This document shows positions 44,632 through 55,476 of a stretch of DNA of 64,000 nt, one piece after another (within the stretch, counting starts at the first letter, position 1; each line of letters opens with the position of its first letter). The notes below the pieces were generated by a model that was not told where the DNA came from, did no database searches, and saw only the letters and a list, made by a program, of their open reading frames with translations. The DNA lies in contig NC_083536.1 of the NCBI RefSeq assembly GCF_032362555.1, positions 8,060,001 through 8,124,000 on the forward strand, read 5' to 3'. The translations under genes and the position numbers were made by a program. The stretch comes from Amyelois transitella. Lineage: Eukaryota > Arthropoda > Insecta > Lepidoptera > Pyralidae.

Positions 44632-46075
44632 TGTTGCGGGTCGAGGTGACAGTATAACCCGGACTAGGTACCTGCCTCCCCTAGCCTCCCCTTCACTTAT
44701 AGGAAGTCCCGAATTCCGCTCCAGTAGAAGTCCGCACCCCCGTTGGTATGAGACGTCAACGACTGCGGACGCGGCCGTGAGGCCAACAAAGAATCCTCGG
44801 ATGGTGGGTTGTGTAGAAATGGGGTCATCAACCTCTTCCAAAAGCCTATGTCTAAGTTCACTAATCACTGGATTGTCAATAATTTACTATATATGGGGTC
44901 ATTGACCTTACTCACTGAGTGTCTATGCAAAACTATTCACTATATGATCACTATATTGAATAGTTTTGCAGTGAGTCTCTCTCTCTAATTAAGTCTATGT
45001 CACTTAATAATGTCTGGAATACTTACAGTTTTCAAGTCCAATCACTGAAATCCAATAGCGCTGTCACTAATTGGAATACCTACTCACTGTATCTAAGTCT
45101 TATTGGAATTCACTAAACTAAAATGATGAGGAGTTAAAAAACAAAAACAATGTACACAATTTGTCCGTCCACTAACCACGCATAACACCTTAAACTGATT
45201 CCCTAATACTATTAAACTATTTCATTAAGAGGTATTATTCCGACTTAATTTTCTTGAAGACTTTTTCTTTCTTGAAGACTTTTTCTTTCTTGAGGACTTT
45301 TTCTTTCTTGAGGTCTTCTTTTTCTTGATTTTTCACTTAAAACTGGAACAATTGCACTACGATGCCCTCTGCCGGCGATTTTACTATTGTAAGTCGGAGT
45401 AATACCCTAACGTGAACCTCAAATTTCGTTACAATTTCTGGTGTTGTGCATAGCTTCGCTTAGGCGATATTTATTAACTTTTCTCAATTTTACAACATAC
45501 AAACAAAACAATTTCCATTTTCCATATAAACTAACAAAAATTCTCATCACATAAAATAGTTTATACATATCAAAAGTTCTTTTCCATAGAGATTTTAACA
45601 AAGGTTTGTCTTCAACATATGATTTCAGCAAAATTTCCTGTCAACTTTTAAAGATTTCTCGAATATATAATAAAAGACTCTAATAAATTCTAAGTTATAC
45701 AAAAATACATATATTATGCTTCCTTACTACAATAGTTTTGTTTATAAAAATAATATACTTTTCGAGAAATTAACTTATATTTGTTGACATCAAAAAACTT
45801 AATCCAATTATTGACCTCGTGTCATTGACTTTTACAAAAATAACATTATCAATTATCTATGACGGTCTGCGTTATCTTTTATCAATAAGGTTTCATAAAT
45901 AACAATAATAATATTCAAATTATGCCTCTAAGTTGCTCATTCGCTTTCTAGTATACTATTTAATACACTCGACCGTCGTAGTGGGGGTATTGTTTGATCT
46001 CGCTTCTTTTGTTCTATGACAATATGACAATACTTAATGAGTGTGCGTTATGTTAAATTTAGTGTGTCGCTAACT
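44632..46075. mobile_element. unclassified 1.44-kb insertion with 5-bp TSD (solo-LTR candidate)
   Basis: Starts TGTTGCGGGTCGAGGTGACA and is flanked by TAGAC at 44627-44631 and 46076-46080. Removing it and one TSD rejoins the RT frame at ISQHR/PISKLC. A 5-bp TSD and a TG start suggest an LTR retroelement remnant, but the end (CTAACT) is not the usual CA, and I see no PBS or Pol. It contains an 18-bp tandem repeat and an 84-codon minus frame without known motifs. Confidence 0.55.
45252..45325. repeat. 18-bp tandem repeat, about four copies
   Basis: Units of TCTTGAAGACTTTTTCTT with A/G variation, the last copy being degenerate. They are inside the 1.44-kb insertion. Confidence 0.8.
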
Positions 46076-46080
46076 TAGAC

Positions 46081-47898
46081 CCATCTCCAAACTTTGTAAA
46101 TTTAGTCAAATATTTGAAAAAATAGTTACCACACAATTATCGAATGCACTTAAGCATGTAATCTCGGAAAATCAACATGGATTTTTCAAAAACAGAAGTG
46201 TTGATACTAATATGATAAGATTCGTATACTTTTTATTTAATGCACAGGATAAAGGCACTCAGGTGGATGTCGTGTAAACTGATTTCTCCAAAGCATTTGA
46301 TAAAATTAATCATGATCTACTAATAACCAAACTTTGGAGGATCGGGGTAAACGGCTGCCTACTTAGATGGATTGATTCCTACATAAGAAACCGAAGCCAA
46401 GCTGTATGTATGAAGGGTTACTGCTCTAGTTTCTTACCTATTCCATCTGGCGTGCCACAGGGCTCCCGTCTAGGCCCGGTCCTTTTCACAATTTTTACCA
46501 ATGATATTCATGAAGCGCTCACTAACACAAATCAACTTCTATACGCTGATGACACCAAACTATTCACTAATATTGATGACTGTGTCAAAATCCAACAGGA
46601 TCTTGACTCTCTAGTCGAATATTGTGACAACAATCAACTTTTTCTTAACATCGAGAAATGTCAAGTTATCACTTATATAGGGTGTCCCAAAATTAACGCA
46701 AGATTTGAATTTGCCGCCATTTGTGCAGTGAAGTGTTGGCAACCCTGAAAAAAAAGCAATTTGAAAGCTAACAGTATAGGGTTATTAAAAATGGAGCGTT
46801 ACTTGATAGAACAACGTGTCTTCATTATTAAAGAATATTTCAAAAATAGTGAAAGCTTGGCGGCTGCAGTTCGAAAATTTCATACAAAATAAGGTCGGAA
46901 TAGTGTTTTAACTTTGTCAACTGTGAAGAGATTAATTAAAAAATTAATGCTTCAAGCCCAAAATCCACACCATTTAGTCACGCGTTGTGGATGCATTTGT
47001 TTTTCGACAATCACATGTGGGTTCTCCGAACTTTTGTATGAAATTTTCGAACTGCAGCCGCCAAGCTTTCACTATTTTTGAAATATTCTTTAATAATAAA
47101 GACACGTTGTTCTATCGAGTAACGCTCCATTTTTAATAACCCTATACTGTTAGCTTTCAAATTGCTTTTTTTTCAGGGTTGGCAACACTTCACTGCACAA
47201 ATGGCGGCAAATTCAAATCTTGCGTTAATTTTGGGACACCCTATACAAGAAAAAAACAGTTTATAAAATATGACTACCATCTCAATGACAACTTAGTCAC
47301 TAGAGTAGATTCGCTTCGTGATTTGGGCATAATGATGGACAGTGAGCTTTCTTTTAAGTATCACTTTGTAACACTTTAATCATCAAAAAAGCATTCAAAA
47401 ATTTAGGTTTTATTAATAGGATTACCAAACCTTTTAGAAATAATGACACCCTAAAAATTCTATACTATAGTTTTGTAAGATCAATACTGGACTTCGGTTG
47501 TAACGTCTGGAACCCATTTTACCAAAATGATATAAATGGAATTGAGAAGGTGCAAAATAAATTCATCAAATTACTTAACTATCGCAATAATGTAACAGAT
47601 ATGTCATTTAACATTTCACTTCGCGCTATATTATCGCTATAACATCTTATCCCTTCAGAACCGTCGTACCCAAATCGATATAGCATTTTTACATAAGATA
47701 ATAAATAACTTGATTGATTCTTCTACACTCCTTTTGAAAGTAAATTTCATATCCAAAGCTCGACTTCCACTTCGTTCCTCTCGCAATCTACACATCTTAG
47801 TACCCCCTCAGCTTCGCAAAAATTACACTCGGAATAACTTTTTCTACCGTTGTTTATGTAATTACAATAAAAATATCTCAGACGTTGACATTTTTTAA
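46081..47898 (+). pseudogene. element D RT palm, thumb and C-terminus
   Basis: RT motifs: QHGFFKNRSVDTNMIRF, TDFSKAFDKINHDLL (preceded by an in-frame TAA at 46275-46277), SGVPQGSRLGPVLFTIF and YADD (46542-46553). A foldback MITE (46678-47243) interrupts after CQVITY. The frame continues at 47246 (TRKKQFIKYDYHLN), then DLGIMMDSELSFKYH and, past a frameshift, the terminal motif RKNYTRNNFFYR. No RNase H. There are only a few point defects apart from the insertions. Confidence 0.8.
46678..47243. mobile_element. mariner-like foldback MITE with 212-bp arms
   Basis: TSD TA at 46676-46677 and 47244-47245. Arms of about 212 bp (46678-46889 and 47032-47243), nearly identical in reverse, begin TAGGGTGTCCCAAAATTAAC. 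Each arm contains the start of a transposase-like frame (MERYLIEQRVFIIKEYF), a helix-turn-helix N-terminus. The 140-bp centre holds the next part of the same frame on one strand. It cannot encode a full transposase. Confidence 0.85.
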
Positions 47899-48021
47899 AC
47901 TCATTGCAGTCCACAAAAAATTTAGTTCGTAATAAGCTGTTATCAATACAAAACTAAGGTACAATACTACATATACATACTTGTAATCGTTTGATATCTA
48001 CTCGTATTTCTGTTTGTACTA

Positions 48022-49339
48022 CTCTGTCAAGAAAGTAGCAGGAAAAGATCAATAATACACAAACTGTTTGTTATTCATCCAAATTTATTTTATCACCTTC
48101 AAAATATGCTCCTTTAGAAACGATACACTTACGCCAACGAAAAATCCAATCATCAAAACATTTTTTAAACGCTGTTTCCGGAATTGAGGTCAGTTCTCGC
48201 CGCGAATTCTCTTTTATGTCTTCTACCGATTGAAAACGGGTGCCACGAAGTGGTAATTTGAGTTTAGGAAAAAGAAAAAAGTCGGCTGGAGCCATATCTG
48301 GTGAATATGGTGGTTGCTCGATGGTATTTGTTGAGTGTTTGGTTAAAAATTCGTTCATAATGATGGCCTTGTGCGAAGGTGCATTATCATGGTGCAAAAT
48401 CCAAGAATTTTCTTTCCACAAATCTGGCCTTTTTCGTCGGATTTGCTCTCTTAAACGCCGCATAACACTCAAATAATATTCCTTATTTACCGTTTGACCT
48501 TCCGGCAAGAATTCCGAGTGCACAACACCGCGATAGTCAAAGAAAACAGTCAACATGTCTTTGACTTTTGAACGACTTTGGCGTGGTTTTTTCGGTTTCG
48601 GTTCAGTTGGAAGGCGCCACTCCGAAGCTTGTTGACTAGTTTGCATGTCAAACTCGTAAACCCACGTCTCGTCACTAGTAACAATGCGTTTCATGAATGT
48701 TGGGTCGGAATTGACTCGTTCTAGCATGTCCTCAGCGACTCTCATGCGATTGAGTTTTTGAAAAAAATTCAGGTCTTTTGGGACTAGCCGAGCGGCAACG
48801 TGTTTCATACCCAAATTATTAGTTAAAATGGTACGGATCGACTCGTGAGATACAGAAAGTTCGGTGGCTATCTCTCTCAAAGTTGAATGAGGATTTTCAG
48901 TCACTATTTCCTTCACTTTTGCGTTGTTAACTTCAGTTGCAGACGTTGATGGCCTACCAGAGCGAGGCAAATCTTCCATCACATCTCGACCGCTTTTGAA
49001 CGCTTTGTACCACTCATAAGCACGAGTTTTTGATAAAGTCGATTCACCGTAAGCCTTCTGTAACATTTTCAGTGACTCCGAACACGATATTCCATTGGCA
49101 ATGCAAAATTTAAGACAAACTCTTTGTTCGATGTTTTTATCCATTATGAAATTAGCAATACACACTAGATATGATATAACTAAAAATAGCACTGTATTTA
49201 ATGTAAACAACAGATGCAACTCAAACTCCGCGCCAAAATGGAAAACAGTTGTGCCAATCTAACAACAACAAAAAAAACAAAAATTTGAATTTGGAACCAT
49301 AAACAAATAATCCATTCCCGATACTTTTCTGACTGAATG
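48022..49339 (-). mobile_element. mariner transposon
   Basis: Inserted in the 3' UTR of element D with TA at 48020-48021 and 49340-49341. The ends are similar inverted repeats (GTCAAGAAAGTAGCAGGAA on the left, GTCAGAAAAGTATCGGGAA as reverse complement on the right), offset by about two bases. It encodes an intact transposase. Confidence 0.8.
48071..49144 (-). CDS. mariner transposase, intact
   Basis: A 357-residue Tc1/mariner-superfamily transposase, the usual mariner length. The N-terminal paired HTH (EQRVCLKFCIANGISCSESL; HSTLREIATELSVSHESIR) binds the inverted repeats. The catalytic DD34D triad is complete: TSDETWVYEFD, LHHDNAPSHK and YSPDMAPADFFLFP. The WVPHEL-like linker is replaced by KHVAARLVPKDL. 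I chose the ATG at 49144 (MDKNIEQRV) over the upstream one at 49219, because homologous proteins start close to the HTH and the intervening residues look like UTR. No stop or frameshift, so this is a candidate for recent activity. Confidence 0.85.
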   Translation of the reverse strand: MDKNIEQRVCLKFCIANGISCSESLKMLQKAYGESTLSKTRAYEWYKAFKSGRDVMEDLPRSGRPSTSATEVNNAKVKEIVTENPHSTLREIATELSVSHESIRTILTNNLGMKHVAARLVPKDLNFFQKLNRMRVAEDMLERVNSDPTFMKRIVTSDETWVYEFDMQTSQQASEWRLPTEPKPKKPRQSRSKVKDMLTVFFDYRGVVHSEFLPEGQTVNKEYYLSVMRRLREQIRRKRPDLWKENSWILHHDNAPSHKAIIMNEFLTKHSTNTIEQPPYSPDMAPADFFLFPKLKLPLRGTRFQSVEDIKENSRRELTSIPETAFKKCFDDWIFRWRKCIVSKGAYFEGDKINLDE

Positions 49340-49570
49340 TATTTGTTTTCTACGCAACTTGATGTCCTCCTTCTACTTTATATAATGGCCTTTATCTGAT
49401 ACCTACCAAATTAGTTTTTCTTTTACCATCTCTTGCTGTTTGTTATAAGCACGCAATTTTTATTGTATTATTGCTCGACACTGTTTGGTCTATCTTTTTA
49501 AAACGGTATTATTGTACTTATTTGTTTCTTATGACTGTTTGTGTAAAAAAAAAAAAAAAAAATAATAATT

Positions 49571-51163
49571 GAATGCATCTGAGGCATCACCAGTCTTGTT
49601 TTTTATTACAGGCACAACTATAGTCTGCATTAATTTACTAGGCAGATAAGAATGACCAATACACAGATTAAAGAACAGAGATAAAACTCTCGGAAGGTGA
49701 ACACCAGCGTGCTGCAGGTGCTCGATGCTGAGGCTGTCATGCCCCAGTGACTTACCCCAAACCATGGAATTTATCACTCCTGTTACGTCCTTAGCTGTAA
49801 AAAATACACTTCCCTTTGGAGCGACCACCTCAGAATCGGACACCAGCCGCACTGTTGATCCCATAGGCGATTCCACCTTAAAATGTTGTTGAAACATGTT
49901 AGCAATCTCACGAGGCTCGTGAAAACCGCGGGAAACTAGCGGGAAGACTCGACTTATGTTTCATTTTGTTGGTGGCCTTCTAAAATTGACCAAACTTTTT
50001 GTTTTTGTGGTGTTCAGCAATGATATTAATTTTTATTTGCTGCTGATTGTTTTGGCACCATTTTAGTTTGGACTTAAACTTATTTCTATTTTTACGCATA
50101 TCATTGTAAATATGGCCAGAAGTGGGTTTACCGTGAAGTGATCACATAAGGAAACTCAGCCGAGCCTTCTCGTGAGCATTGCGAACATGCTTATTCCACC
50201 CAGGTATATATATACCTCTCCTCCTTCGCACATTGGAACTACATTTAGCGGCCCCCGATAGTATACATACAATATCATCATACATTTTATCCATATGAGT
50301 TCTGTGATATGGATCACCACAAACGGCATCACAACATGCCGAGAACTCGTGTGGAAAATTTATCATTTTTTAATTCGAGTGACATTCAGTGTTATATTTT
50401 GAGATTTGATCATTATCTCTTTCTCCCCAAACAATTTTATTTAAACAATTATTGGAAGCTAGTAGTTTTGGACTCAAAAAATTAAGAAAATCACATACTA
50501 CTAATACAGGATAATGATCTGACCAATATATATCATATAAGACAGATACCGCGAGTACAGTGGGCCGCGCTGCACTTGTGACAACACAATGATCGAGCCA
50601 TCGCAAACTCCCATGCACATCACTCACAAACGTATGACCATTCGTTGGTAATAGTTCTCTGTCCACACACGACCACAATTATTCTGAGCAAAAGGATTAA
50701 AGTTCCGTATCAAAGGACTCACCAGGGTGTGCATTGTAGTCATCAAGCATAATCACTGACTCACTTAAACCCTCAGTAAATTCTACTAAATTTTTATCAC
50801 AATCTGTTGGCATGTACACTGAGAAAATGATAACCGAACTATCATTGAGATTGATCTTAATAACTGCTAGCCTAACACTGTTGCACTTCACCACTGTTAC
50901 CATAGGAAACGCAGCCTTTCTCCAGAGTATGGCCACACCTCCGTAAGCCCTGCCCCGTAGAACACCAGCCGACGTGTCAACAGCGGAGGTACCTGTGAAA
51001 CCGAAGTCATTGTCAATTGACCCCAGAAATGCCAGGTCGTGTGGAAGTAACCACCTTTCTTGCAACGCACTAAGTCTGACGAGCGGCACAGGATACGCAC
51101 ACACTCCACAGATCTAACAACGTTTTTACAGTTGTAACTTATTAATTTGACGTTACAATTCAT
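49571..51163 (-). pseudogene. element M ORF2: endonuclease, linker, RT start
   Basis: Read leftwards from MNCNVKLISYNCKNVVRS (51163): endonuclease blocks RAYGGVAILWRK and VIIFSVYMPTD, a degraded catalytic motif MLDDYNAH where most relatives have GDFN, and WSDHYPVLVV. The linker (GWNKHVRNAHEKAR) and RT opening (GKSLGHDSLSIEHLQHAG, MQTIVVPVIKNKTGDASDA) follow. At least four frameshifts or stops occur (about 51040, 50690, 50367, 49900-50140). It is cut at 49571 by element D. Confidence 0.8.
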
Positions 51164-51189
51164 TATGAAGTTTGTTTACTAGCCCCGGC

Positions 51190-51480
51190 CTATACGGCTT
51201 TTCCTCTTTCTCGGTACCTAAAGTCGATAGATCTTCTATAGGCGATACCTTTAGGCCAGAAGTCTTCCGACAAAAATAAATCCATTTTATGTTTAGGTAC
51301 AAATATTTTAAATGATTCATAACCGATTGCTATTTTCATATTAATTTTTTCTACACTAACATCGATATCACATTTTTTCTTTATGTATGAAGTGATATCA
51401 CACATGGACACTCCCTTCGCCACATTGTAAATATACAAAGGAATTTTAATTTCAGCTGCCTTAAAATTATTCCCAGGCTC
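51190..51480 (-). pseudogene. element M ORF1, C-terminal piece
   Basis: Small domain with MCDITSYIKKKCDIDVSVEK, KIFVPKHKMDLFLSEDFWP and YRRSIDFRYR, typical of the C-terminal globular domain of some CR1-group ORF1 proteins. It continues the frame of 58919-59125 when H2 and one TAA are removed. The frame is intact to its stop. Confidence 0.7.
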
Positions 51481-51621
51481 TAAGGCCGGGTCCAGACGAG
51501 TGTAACGTGTAATGTAAGATTACGTGTAATTTAGTATCAACAGTGTGGACGGCACACGAACTAAAGCGAATTGTGAACGCGAAAATATTTCAAAAGCTGT
51601 TTCCACTCAGTTGCTACGAAC

Positions 51622-53633
51622 ATGCCGAATAGGAAGGTCGTGATAGCTGGTGCGGCTTTTATTTTCATGTATTTACTAACTGAAGACCGCAAAAGTCGGA
51701 AGCGTCGATGGTGGAAAACTAATTTGTATAAAAGAAGATCTTCTTTACTTGTGGAACTAAAATCTCAACATATAAGTGGTCAATATAAAAACTTTACCCG
51801 GATGTCGCCTACTGACTTCGAATATTTGTTAACAATCATTGCGCCTAAAATATCAAGACAAGACACTATAATGAGATCTGCAATTTCGCCGCAAGATAGA
51901 CTGGCTCTAACACTAAGATTTTTGGCAACAGGAGATTCATTTACAAGCCTTCAATACACCTTCAGAATTTCAAAACAGTCAATGTCTTGCATTGTACCAG
52001 AAGTTTGTGAAGCGATTATAAAAGCATTGAAAGAAAACATTAAGGTGAGTTTTACATATTTTTATTTATTTATTAAAATAACAAATTAAGCTATTGTATT
52101 AAGTACGGTAAGCAAAATTAAAATTATTCCAAAATTAAAATTAGAAAGTTGAATCAAATTGTATCTTCAAATCATGTAGTACAAAATTTATTCTTTTCAA
52201 ATCAGGTCATTCACAAAGTCTACATCTTCATATGAAGTTTGAGATAATTCTGAGGGAACAGGTGAAGCATATGGAGCAGTAGGGCAACTTGTTTGATTTT
52301 GACCTGTTGAATACCCTGAAGTAAGTTCTGAGCGATTAGACAAAGAAGGTGGTTCATTGCAGTATCTTGATGAAGGAACCGAGCCTGTTGTATACCCACT
52401 GTAATTGAATGCCGATGGATAATAATGTTGAGAAAAGTTAGTGCACCCTTCATCGGCTTTGAATATTACGTCCATTATTGCTCGCTGCACGGCATTTTTA
52501 GTACTTCTGTTATATTGTTGCATCTTGCTGCATATAAAATTTGAAAAGAAAAGGGTTTCACTGTCAAAATTGTTTGGATTATTGTTCCGGGGTTCAGGAG
52601 TAGGACTAGAAGCAGCACTCTTAAGCAGGCCAAGAGCCTCCGAAAGCATACCCATTTTTTTATTTTCGTCTGATTTCTTTTTTTTGGGGGCCTGACCAGT
52701 TGGTGATATAAATTCTGAACTGTTATCAAACAAACTGTTATCATTTTCGACACTTGTAGATGCACTCTGTTCCGGTTCATTTGTAATCTGTAATTAAAAA
52801 GAAATTCATTGTTTCAGCTGCCAAAAACAGAGTCAGAATGGATCCAGATCTCAAACAGATTTGATGAATTGTGGAATTTTCCCCATTGTGCCGGAGCCAT
52901 GGACGGTAAACATGTCATTCTCGAGGCTCCGGTACATAGTGGCACAGAATATCGTAACTACAAATCTAATTTCAGTATAGTGATGTTTGCTTTAGTAGAC
53001 GCGGAATATAATTATAAATTTCTGGATGTCGGATGTCAAGGCCGCATTTCAGATGGTGGAATTTTTAAGGAAACTGAATTATATAAAAAACTAGAAAATA
53101 ATTCGTTAAGATTGCCTGCACCTGAAGCACTGCAAGGTAGAAACAAAGTAGTACCATATGTTTTTGTAGGAGACTCTGCCTTCCCTTTACAAAACAATAT
53201 AATGAAACCCTATCCAGGAGAATACCCCAAGGGATCGCCGCGAAGAATTTTTAATTACCGGTTAAGCAGAGCTCGCAGGATTGTAGAAAATGTATTTGGT
53301 ATCACAGCATCTGTGTTCAGAGTTCTACGAAAACCTATGCTCCTTCAGCCCAAAACCGTGGAGACTATAGTCATGGCTATTGCACACTTGCATAATTTTT
53401 TGAGAAACACGGATTCATCTAAAAACTTGTATGCACCCCCTGGCTCACTTGACAGCGACCAAAACGGAAGATTATGTGAAGGTAGTTGGCGGAGAGATTG
53501 TGAAATGTCATCTTTACTTCCATTGAATAATGTACCTAGAAGAGCTGCCTCAACGGCAAAACAAATTAGGGATGAGTTTAATGACTATTTTATGAACGAG
53601 GGTACAGTTTCTTGGCAGAATACATATTGTTAA
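51622..53633 (+). CDS. H2 Harbinger transposase, two exons, intact
   Basis: Exon 1 is 51622-52044, donor AAG|GTGAGT; exon 2 is 52818-53633, acceptor TTGTTTCAG. Both are in phase, giving 412 residues plus stop, the normal size. The N-terminal part has SPQDRLALTLRFLATGDSF. The catalytic triad is complete: GAMDGKHV, FVGDSAFPL and RRIVENVFG. The 773-bp intron holds the last exon of the MADF gene on the opposite strand. With all residues and splice sites present this gene could be functional, although the partner gene is broken. Confidence 0.88.
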
Positions 53634-53789
53634 GTTTTTTTTATCAAGTCGAAGGAAACTAGTTCAATGCAGTTACCTCTGTGTTGCGTCGTTTCCTTGG
53701 ATTATTTCGATCTCCTAAAAATGCCAGCGCCTCGTAAGCAAACCATGTACTTTTGTACGTTTCATCCCCACCTGTAAAATAAATTACAA

Positions 53790-53960
53790 TAAATAAACAA
53801 TACAATAGAATATAGTACATATATGTATAGTAAAATATAGTAGAATATAGTAATATAGTGGGTATACAATAGAAGTAATAATTGTACTAATAGCAAGTAA
53901 GTGATAATACCGTAAAAACTAAATTAATAAATAAAAGTGTGTAATATGTAAAGCAACATA
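53790..53960. repeat. ATATAGTA-type AT-rich simple repeat in an H2 intron
   Basis: Degenerate repeats of AATATAGTA (about 53808-53862) inside the MADF gene's intron. No function seen. Confidence 0.5.
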
Positions 53961-54046
53961 AATTTATAATAAAACATACCTTTTTCGGAACTATGGCTCT
54001 TCTTTACTTTTCCTTTTTCTCTTCGATGTGAAGCAAGCAAACTAAT

Positions 54047-54456
54047 TGTAAGTGTTTAGGTGGCTATCGAGTTATGAGTCATTTATAGGTAGTAAGTAAA
54101 ACAACCGTGTTAGCTGAGTGAAGTTGAATGACTGAATTTTATTTCGTTAACTGTTCACCACAATAGTCCCCCCTTTTTTTTTTTTTTAAAACAAAAATAT
54201 ATACAAATGCAATACATACTGACAACAACAAAAAGAAACAAAAAATATATATATATAAATTGTCCGAATTTCACATTTTATTATTTATTACACTTTCACT
54301 ATTTGCGTTTTTCACTTTTCGCTGTCATTCTTATACGTATTGTGGTGAACAGTTAACGAAATAAAATTCAGTCATTCAACTTCACTCAGCTAACACGGTT
54401 GTTTTACTTACTACCTATAAATGACTCATAACTCGATAGCCACCTAAACACTTACA
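54047..54456 (+). repeat. 5' LTR with 119-bp perfect terminal inverted repeats
   Basis: Runs from TGTAAGTG to CACTTACA, with the H2 exon on its left and the PBS on its right. The first 119 bases (54047-54165) and last 119 (54338-54456) are exact reverse complements, around a 172-bp AT-rich centre with a T14 run and a TATATATA motif near 54249. Ordinary LTRs share only a few terminal bases. An alternative is an inverted duplication of an LTR end. Confidence 0.8.
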
Positions 54457-54457
54457 T

Positions 54458-54469
54458 TGGTGACCCCGA
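54458..54469 (+). promoter_or_regulatory. primer-binding site, tRNA-Trp type
   Basis: TGGTGACCCCGA directly follows the LTR and matches the 3' end of tRNA-Trp for 12 bases before diverging. This primes minus-strand cDNA synthesis. Confidence 0.75.
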
Positions 54470-54627
54470 TTAGTTTTGTAACATAGTAACACGTTCCGCG
54501 ATTTTAACTTGTGATTTAATTTTCTTTGTTATCTTCGTGTCACGATAATTATACTGCACAACCTGTCAGCCTTCCTTAAGGGACTCTCACTGACTTCGTT
54601 CCAAGAGGCATATATCCATCGCGCAAC

Positions 54628-55476
54628 ATGAATACGAGTGGAAATTGCACCCCCGGAACTCCTGGATGCGGAGCGCCGAGCACCAGCAATGTCAACACAG
54701 AAATTGCAGCCTTCGGCATATCGTCAAAGATACCAGATTTTTGGGTCGAGATGCCCAGAGTTTGGTTTGCTCAGTTCGAGGCGATAATGGCTCCTCAGAA
54801 GCAAGATGATGAAGCTAAGTATGCTATGGTGCTGTCAAAAATTGGCAAAGAAGTTGTCAGGCAGATAACCGACATCATAACGGCACCTCCCGAAAAGAAG
54901 AAATACGAGGCTGTCAAGGAAAGATTGCTGTCTGTTTATGAAGAGTCGGAAGAACGTCAATTTCAAAAGTTGGTCGGTGAAATGGAGTTAGGCGACCAAA
55001 AACCATCTTCCCTGTTGAGGCGTATGAGGGAATTAGCACGCAATAGTCAAGTAAGTGATAAGACTCTACACAGTCTATGGCTATCAAGACTCCCTGATCA
55101 CGTGCGAGCCGTATTAATGGTAAGTCAAGATCAGAAACTTGATAATCTTGCCATTATTGCAGATAAAATATTAGAAGGAAGGTCAGCTGAAGTATCGGAA
55201 GTGTCGAGCGGGCAACCACAACTTATGATAGAAATATTAAATCAAATGAGTAAGTTAACCATGGAGATAGCAGCCTTGAAGTCAAACTCATTTCAAAATA
55301 ACTACGGACGTCGCAATTTCAATAGAAACCGAAGTTCGGAGCGCTCAAGATCCCGTTCGAGACCTAGAATAACACCCGATAGCCCCAATTGGTTATGTAA
55401 ATATCACCTGCGTTACAGAAATAGAGCCCGAAACTGTGTAAAACCATGCAACTGGAAGAAGCCGTCGGAAAACTAA
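54628..55476 (+). CDS. gypsy Gag
   Basis: 282-residue capsid/nucleocapsid protein. The capsid part starts near FWVEMPRVWFAQFEAIMAPQ and has the EERQFQKLVGEMELGDQKPS block. A Met-rich helix (LMIEILNQMSKLTMEIAALK) and an Arg/Ser-rich basic segment lead to the knuckle CKYHLRYRNRARNCVKPC, a CX3HX9CX3C pattern. The frame is intact. Its last 31 bases overlap pol in the -1 frame. Confidence 0.85.
   Translation: MNTSGNCTPGTPGCGAPSTSNVNTEIAAFGISSKIPDFWVEMPRVWFAQFEAIMAPQKQDDEAKYAMVLSKIGKEVVRQITDIITAPPEKKKYEAVKERLLSVYEESEERQFQKLVGEMELGDQKPSSLLRRMRELARNSQVSDKTLHSLWLSRLPDHVRAVLMVSQDQKLDNLAIIADKILEGRSAEVSEVSSGQPQLMIEILNQMSKLTMEIAALKSNSFQNNYGRRNFNRNRSSERSRSRSRPRITPDSPNWLCKYHLRYRNRARNCVKPCNWKKPSEN

Larger units (their letters stand above)
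34159..49564 (+). mobile_element. element D: CR1/Daphne-like LINE with six nested insertions
   Basis: Plus-strand, apparently full-length LINE: 5' UTR (34159-34345), ORF1, then ORF2 in pieces, a 3' UTR and an A-run (49545-49562). TSD ATAATT lies at 34153-34158 and 49565-49570. Direct insertions are H1 (35521-41281), Helitrons A and B, an unknown 1.4-kb element, a foldback MITE and a mariner. Subtracting them leaves about 4.7 kb, a normal LINE length. Clade assignment rests on the TDFSKAFDKINH and VPQGSRLGPVLF motifs, the lack of RNase H, and an ORF1 with an FP25K-like end. Confidence 0.85.
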
